This document shows positions 7,082-10,774 of a stretch of DNA of 10,774 nucleotides, piece by piece. The position numbers and the translations under genes are program-made. This DNA is from an uncultured Lachnospiraceae bacterium (GTDB taxonomy: Bacteria; Bacillota_A; Clostridia; Lachnospirales; Lachnospiraceae), in the NCBI GenBank assembly GCA_905207905.1, contig CAJLNC010000083.1, positions 1 through 10,774 of the forward strand. The letters are read 5' to 3'. The notes under the pieces were generated by a model. The model was not told the DNA's origin, searched no databases, and saw only the letters and a program-made list of their open reading frames with translations. Each line of letters opens with the position of its first letter. Position 1 is the first letter of the stretch.

Positions 7082-8312
7082 TCAGATTGGAGCAAGTGCA
7101 AAGAAGGCGGCCTTCCTTCTTGGACGTCTGGAAAGCGAAAAGAAGAATCAGGCCCTTAACTGTGCGGCAGAGGCTCTTTTGGCCCACGCAGAGGAAATTT
7201 TGAGAGAAAATGAAAAGGATGTGACAGCGGCCAGAGCGCACCAGATGAAGGAAGGTCTGGTGGACCGGCTGCTTTTGACTTTGCCCAGGATTCAGGCTAT
7301 GGCAGAGGGGCTGCGTCAGATTTGTGCTCTGGAAGATCCCATAGGGGAAGTGCTGGGAATGAAAAAGCGGCCCAACGGACTGATGATCGGACAGAAACGG
7401 GTACCTCTGGGAGTGGTGGGCATTATCTATGAGGCAAGGCCCAACGTAACTGCAGACGCTTTCGGTCTTTGTTTTAAGACCGGCAATGCTGTGATCTTAA
7501 AAGGCGGAAAGGATGCCCTGTGTTCCAACCGGGCAATTGTGGCTGTGCTTCAGGATGCGCTGGAGGATTGCGGGCTTACGAGAGATTCCCTGCAGCTGAT
7601 CGAATCTGCTGACCGCAGCGTCACAGAGGCCTTTATGAAATTGAATCAGTATGTGGATGTGCTGATCCCAAGAGGCGGGGCGGGGCTGATCCAGACCGTA
7701 GTGAGAGAGAGCACCATCCCTGTGATCCAGACTGGAACCGGGAACTGCCATATTTATGTGGATGAATCTGCGGATCTTTCCATGGCAGTATCCATCATCA
7801 ACAATGCAAAGACCCAGCGTATTGGGGTGTGCAATGCCTGTGAATCACTGGTGGTTCATGAGGCAGTGGCAGAGCCTTTGCTGAAAGCCTTAAAGAAAAA
7901 GCTGGAGGAGCATCAGGTAGAGCTTCGAGGAGATGAAAAAGCCCTGGAGATATTGCCGGACATCACGCCTGCTTCCAGTGAGGACTGGGGGAAGGAGTAC
8001 TTAGACTACATTCTGTCCATCAAAACAGTATCTTCTATAGAAGAAGCCATTGCTCATATCAACCGATATAATACTGGCCATTCGGAGGCCATTATTACCA
8101 GGGATTATGAAAACGCCCAGCGGTTTCTGGATGAGGTGGATGCAGCTGCTGTGTATGTGAATGCGTCCACCCGCTTTACCGACGGCTTTGAATTTGGTTT
8201 CGGCGCTGAGATCGGCATCAGCACTCAGAAGCTTCATGCAAGAGGTCCTATGGGTCTGCTGGCGCTGACTACCACAAAGTACATTATTTACGGCAGCGGT
8301 CAGATACGATAG
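7062..8312 (+). CDS. proA: Glutamate-5-semialdehyde dehydrogenase (gamma-glutamyl phosphate reductase)
   Basis: ProA reduces gamma-glutamyl phosphate with NADPH to glutamate-5-semialdehyde, which cyclises to pyrroline-5-carboxylate; ProC, not in this window, would finish proline. The 416 residues have the aldehyde-dehydrogenase fold. Seen are [20 protein letters not shown] (114-133), the nucleotide-binding [14 protein letters not shown] (139-152), [11 protein letters not shown] (200-210), [15 protein letters not shown] (220-234), and the catalytic cysteine in GVCNACE, by alignment Cys257. Near the end [17 protein letters not shown] (372-388) and [14 protein letters not shown] complete the family pattern. 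The length is normal. GGGAGA at 7051-7056 is 5 bases from the ATG and lies within the DUF896 gene, which proA overlaps by 20 bases in another frame. A GC-rich stem-loop spans its stop codon (8291-8323) but has no T tract. miaB follows 47 bases later. Confidence 0.97.
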   Translation: MEKRDINQIGASAKKAAFLLGRLESEKKNQALNCAAEALLAHAEEILRENEKDVTAARAHQMKEGLVDRLLLTLPRIQAMAEGLRQICALEDPIGEVLGMKKRPNGLMIGQKRVPLGVVGIIYEARPNVTADAFGLCFKTGNAVILKGGKDALCSNRAIVAVLQDALEDCGLTRDSLQLIESADRSVTEAFMKLNQYVDVLIPRGGAGLIQTVVRESTIPVIQTGTGNCHIYVDESADLSMAVSIINNAKTQRIGVCNACESLVVHEAVAEPLLKALKKKLEEHQVELRGDEKALEILPDITPASSEDWGKEYLDYILSIKTVSSIEEAIAHINRYNTGHSEAIITRDYENAQRFLDEVDAAAVYVNASTRFTDGFEFGFGAEIGISTQKLHARGPMGLLALTTTKYIIYGSGQIR

Positions 8313-8359
8313 CCGCAGCGCCGGGAAGAATTGGGAAATTAGATAAGGAATAAGAGGAT

Positions 8360-9808
8360 ATGCAAAATACATTTGATCTGAATGCCATTGATCTGTCACT
8401 TGAGGCTCCCCTCACGGAACCAGAAAGACAACAGTGGTTTATGAAAAAAGCAAAGCAGCTGACACAGGAAAAATCGAGGGAGCTGGGAAGGCCCCTCACT
8501 GCCATGGTGAAAACCTTTGGCTGTCAAATGAATGAAAGGGACTCGGAAAAGCTTCGGGGAATCCTTCAGACAGCCGGCTATGAGCTTACAGAACAGGAGG
8601 AGGCAGACTTTGTCCTATACAATACCTGTACGGTTCGGGAAAATGCAAATCTAAAGGTTTACGGCCGACTTGGGTATCTGGGAGGACTGAAAAAGAAAAA
8701 CTCCCACATGATGATCGCTCTGTGCGGCTGCATGATGCAGGAGCCGGAAGTGGTGGAGAAGATCCGACGCAGCTACCGGTTCGTGGATCTGATTTTTGGA
8801 ACGCATAACATTTATAAATTTGCAGAGCTTTTGGTCTCTGCTCTGGAAAATGACCGGATGATCATTGATATCTGGAAGGATACGGACAAGATCGTGGAGG
8901 ATCTTCCTGCCAGCAGAACTTATCCCTTCAAATCCGGGGTAAATATTATGTTTGGCTGCAACAACTTCTGCAGCTACTGCATTGTCCCCTATGTAAGAGG
9001 GCGGGAGCGGAGCCGTCGGCCCATAGATATTGTGCGGGAGATCGAAGGGCTTGTAGCAGACGGAGTGGTGGAAGTCATGCTTCTTGGGCAGAATGTAAAC
9101 TCCTATGGAAAAAACCTGGAGGAGCCGGTGACCTTTGCCCAGCTTTTGCAGGAAATCGAAAAGATTCCAGGCTTGGAACGGATCCGCTTTATGACCTCCC
9201 ACCCCAAGGATCTCTCCGATGAACTGATCACAGTAATGGCAAATTCGAAAAAGATCTGCCGTCATCTCCATCTTCCTCTGCAGTCCGGCAGCAGCCGTCT
9301 GCTAAAGATTATGAACCGGAAGTATACAAAGGAACAGTATCTGGCTCTCACAGAAAAGCTGAAAAAGCAGATTCCGGATCTGTCCTTGACCACAGATATT
9401 ATTGTAGGATTTCCTGGAGAGACAGAGGAGGATTTCCAGGAGACCCTGGATGTAGTAAGGCAGGTGGGCTATGATAGTGCCTTTACCTTTATCTACTCCA
9501 AACGTACCGGTACCCCGGCTGCCGCTATGGAGAATCAGATTCCGGAGGATGTGGTGAAAGATCGATTTGACCGTCTCCTGGCTCTTGTCCAGGAAATCGG
9601 AAGAGAGCGGTCCGCCAGATTCTTAGGGCAGGTGCAGCCTGTCCTGGTAGAGCATCTGAATGAGCAGGACGCTGCGCTGGTGACAGGGCGGCTGGACAAT
9701 AACCTGGTGGTACATTTTCCGGGAGATGCCTCTATGATCGGGAAGATGGTGAACGTCTCCCTGAAGGAATGCAGAGGATTTTATTATCTAGGGGAACCAG
9801 TGGGATAG
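8360..9808 (+). CDS. miaB: tRNA-2-methylthio-N6-dimethylallyladenosine synthase (MiaB)
   Basis: MiaB is a radical-SAM methylthiotransferase that converts i6A37 to ms2i6A37 in tRNAs reading UNN codons. The 482 residues show all three domains. The N-terminal UPF0004 domain has cluster cysteines Cys55 (KTFGCQMNERDSE), Cys90 (NTCTVRENANLK) and Cys124 (CGCMMQ). The radical SAM core carries CNNFCSYC with Cys200, Cys204 and Cys207, VRGRERSRRP (212-221), the LGQNVNSYG motif (242-250), HLPLQSGSSRLLKIMNR (304-320) and DIIVGFPGETEEDF (346-359). A C-terminal TRAM domain (about 418-478) should bind tRNA. GRERSRRP and NVNSYG point to MiaB rather than RimO or MtaB. An N-terminal extension of about 45 residues precedes the first motif. 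AAGGA (8345-8349) is 10 bases from the ATG. It is the last gene before the terminator; mutS, which I would expect next in many Firmicutes, does not follow here. Confidence 0.97.
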   Translation: MQNTFDLNAIDLSLEAPLTEPERQQWFMKKAKQLTQEKSRELGRPLTAMVKTFGCQMNERDSEKLRGILQTAGYELTEQEEADFVLYNTCTVRENANLKVYGRLGYLGGLKKKNSHMMIALCGCMMQEPEVVEKIRRSYRFVDLIFGTHNIYKFAELLVSALENDRMIIDIWKDTDKIVEDLPASRTYPFKSGVNIMFGCNNFCSYCIVPYVRGRERSRRPIDIVREIEGLVADGVVEVMLLGQNVNSYGKNLEEPVTFAQLLQEIEKIPGLERIRFMTSHPKDLSDELITVMANSKKICRHLHLPLQSGSSRLLKIMNRKYTKEQYLALTEKLKKQIPDLSLTTDIIVGFPGETEEDFQETLDVVRQVGYDSAFTFIYSKRTGTPAAAMENQIPEDVVKDRFDRLLALVQEIGRERSARFLGQVQPVLVEHLNEQDAALVTGRLDNNLVVHFPGDASMIGKMVNVSLKECRGFYYLGEPVG

Positions 9809-9879
9809 CAGATTGTTTTAGTTTTATGAAAAAACTTGAAACGGAGCTTGATTGAGTAAACAGCTAAATATATTTCAAT

Positions 9880-9915
9880 ACGCTCGTATGGTTTTATGCC
9901 GTCCGGGCGTTTTTT
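9880..9915 (+). terminator. Rho-independent terminator after miaB
   Basis: The outer stem ACGCTCG (9880-9886) pairs with CGGGCGT (9904-9910), with one T-G wobble. After a T/C mismatch, the inner stem ATGG (9888-9891) pairs with CCGT (9899-9902), with one T-G wobble. The loop is TTTTATG. A run of six T ends at 9915. It lies 71 bases after the miaB stop and would end the long operon. Confidence 0.8.
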
Positions 9916-10005
9916 AATACCTATAGGCTGGGCTGCCAGCTAAATGGAAAAGTGCGTCATCTGCACAGATAAGAAAACGGATATGGAATGTACTATTAAA
10001 AAATA

Positions 10006-10034
10006 TATACAAAAAACACTGGATACTATATAAT
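10006..10034 (+). promoter_or_regulatory. Candidate sigma-A promoter for the downstream membrane-protein gene
   Basis: A perfect -10 box TATAAT (10029-10034) is preceded at 17 bases by TATACA (10006-10011), which matches 4 of 6 positions of TTGACA. Transcription would begin near 10041, giving a leader of about 110 bases before ATG 10152. The terminator upstream makes a separate promoter necessary. The surroundings are A/T-rich, so chance matches are possible. Confidence 0.5.
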
Positions 10035-10084
10035 ACTCCTATAAATTATCCACAAGGAAAAGAAACTATAAAATGAGACGTTGC

Positions 10085-10128
10085 GTATTGCTTTCCAAGG
10101 ATCCTAAGACATTGAAAATATGCAATAC
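10085..10128 (+). repeat. Imperfect inverted repeat (leader hairpin or operator)
   Basis: GTATTGC (10085-10091) pairs perfectly with GCAATAC (10122-10128). Directly inside, TTTCCAA (10092-10098) pairs with TTGAAAA (10112-10118) at 6 of 7 positions, leaving TAT (10119-10121) bulged. The 13-base loop begins with GGATCC, part of the palindrome AGGATCCT (10098-10105). It ends 11 bases before the ribosome binding site. On the + strand an A run follows, so it is not a terminator for this direction. It could be an mRNA leader structure or a DNA binding site. Confidence 0.5.
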
Positions 10129-10151
10129 AAAAAACGGATAAGGAGATAGGC

Positions 10152-10774
10152 ATGGAATTGAAAAAAGTATGGATGTCCAAGGAGGCAGGGAAAAAAAGCC
10201 GATATGGATATCAAACAGTGGGTGGAATACTGGGAATCGTGCTTCTGATGACAGCTTTGCTTTTTATAGGAACCTTTTTCTCTCTTTCCCTGGGACTGCC
10301 GCAGCAAAGCTCTTCTATGATTTTGGTTCTTTTGGCCACTGCACTTGGGGGTGTATTGGCTGTAAGGCTGGGACGGCGCGGGATACAGGATGCCATGATT
10401 TTCTTTCTTACAGAAAATGGCCGCTTATGGATCATGGATTCCCGCGGGTTGTCCAACCACGGACATGGATTTTGGGGATTTGCACTTGGCACGATGGAAA
10501 CCCAGGCTTTTTTGCGGATGCAGGGAAAACAGCCTTTTCTTCCAAAAGGTGCAGATGAAATTCTGAAAGTATTAAATATCAAAGAAAACAGCAGCCATTA
10601 TGCCATCCGCTGCCAGTCACGTTATCCAAATAAGCGTGTGGCCAGGCATACATACTTTCTGATTAAAGGAATTCCAGATGAAGAAATGCTGCTGCAGGAA
10701 TTGGAGCGAAGAAAAACATGGGAAAGCACTCTGGAACCGGTAGAAAATCGAAATCCACGCTATATTCTGATGAG
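10152..10774 (+). CDS. Unrecognised protein with two predicted membrane helices (partial, cut by window end)
   Basis: An open frame of 207 codons runs from ATG 10152 off the window end; the true C-terminus is missing. AAGGAG (10140-10145) lies 6 bases upstream. The N-terminus is basic (MELKKVWMSKEAGKKSRYGY). Two hydrophobic segments follow at about residues 23-49 and 54-74 with a short Pro/Ser loop between, and RLGRR follows the second. Both ends should therefore face the cytosol, by the positive-inside rule. Residues 80-207 form a soluble part with FFLTENGRLWIMDSRGLS (84-101), a Gly/His/Trp patch HGHGFWGF (103-110), and a likely strand-rich end with AIRCQSRYPNKRVARHTYFL (151-170). I recognise no family. 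A possible reading is a membrane-anchored PH-like or regulatory domain, but that is a guess. It has its own candidate promoter and follows a terminator, so it is separate from the upstream operon. An overlapping open frame at 10169-10558 is its out-of-frame shadow. Confidence 0.75.
   Translation, partial: MELKKVWMSKEAGKKSRYGYQTVGGILGIVLLMTALLFIGTFFSLSLGLPQQSSSMILVLLATALGGVLAVRLGRRGIQDAMIFFLTENGRLWIMDSRGLSNHGHGFWGFALGTMETQAFLRMQGKQPFLPKGADEILKVLNIKENSSHYAIRCQSRYPNKRVARHTYFLIKGIPDEEMLLQELERRKTWESTLEPVENRNPRYILM

Larger units (their letters stand above)
9809..10151 (+). other. Intergenic region with terminator, promoter and leader structure
   Basis: About 340 A/T-rich bases carry no gene I recognise. 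In order they hold the miaB-side terminator (9880-9915), a small GC stem GCTGG/CCAGC (9927-9940), a 29-codon open frame without a ribosome binding site (9944-10033), a candidate sigma-A promoter (10006-10034), a 22-codon open frame (10073-10141), an imperfect hairpin (10085-10128) and the ribosome binding site AAGGAG (10140-10145) of the following gene. The 10-mer AAAACGGATA occurs at 9974-9983 and again at 10131-10140. No tRNA, T-box or CRISPR-like structure was seen. Confidence 0.7.

Noticed and set aside
8291..8323. GC-rich stem-loop across the proA stop (CGGC-A-GCGG facing CCGC-AGC-GCCG)
   Set aside because: There is no T tract and miaB follows at 47 bases, so it is not called a terminator; it may be a weak mRNA structure only.
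9820..9836. AGTTTT/AAAACT hairpin after miaB
   Set aside because: It has only six A/T-rich pairs and no T tract; the terminator at 9880-9915 is much better.
9826..9855. Nine-codon open frame MKKLETELD
   Set aside because: It has no ribosome binding site and is too short to support.
10169..10558. 129-codon + strand open frame overlapping the last gene
   Set aside because: It is in a different frame from ATG 10152, lacks a ribosome binding site, has shadow-like composition, and the 10152 frame has coherent membrane helices and stays open to the window end.
1..10774. CRISPR array, insertion sequence, tRNA, rRNA or T-box riboswitch
   Set aside because: Reading both strands, I found no regularly spaced repeats, transposase motifs, tRNA-like cloverleaf arms or T-box core; the proline genes are entered by an ATGA overlap that leaves no room for a leader.

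Overview
The window looks like a chromosomal segment of a spore-forming, Gram-positive Firmicute, most likely a Clostridia member of the Lachnospiraceae type. The reasons are the YqfC/YqfD sporulation pair, strong purine-rich ribosome binding sites, TTG and GTG starts, the short ProB, the DUF896 (YnzC-like) protein and the gene order. The assignment to Lachnospiraceae is an inference from gene content and protein style, not from a database comparison.

Positions 14-9808 hold ten genes, all on the + strand and tightly packed: yqfC, yqfD, phoH, ybeY, a secreted DUF3048 protein, a MOP-superfamily flippase (MurJ/SpoVB-like), proB, a DUF896 protein, proA and miaB. The largest gap is about 66 bases. 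phoH/ybeY and flippase/proB share ATGA stop-start overlaps, and the DUF896 gene overlaps proA by 20 bases. I see no convincing terminator before the one at 9880-9915, so the block reads as one long operon or a chain of overlapping transcripts. Its parts are a sporulation pair, RNA/ribosome maturation (PhoH, YbeY, MiaB), envelope functions (DUF3048, flippase) and the first two steps of proline synthesis from glutamate (ProB, ProA). No proC is present.

Positions 9809-10151 are about 340 bases without a recognised gene. They hold the operon terminator, a candidate sigma-A promoter (TATACA, 17 bases, TATAAT), a 14-pair imperfect hairpin just before the next ribosome binding site, two tiny open frames and a 10-base direct repeat. 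From 10152 to the window end runs a gene for an unrecognised protein with two predicted membrane helices. It is cut off by the window edge.

Most of the window is ordinary conserved core genome. The parts that most merit a second look are the 3' intergenic region and the orphan membrane-protein gene, the DUF896 gene wedged between proB and proA, the domain layout of YqfD, and a 20-base perfect palindrome inside yqfC. I did not find convincing evidence of a wholly new system.
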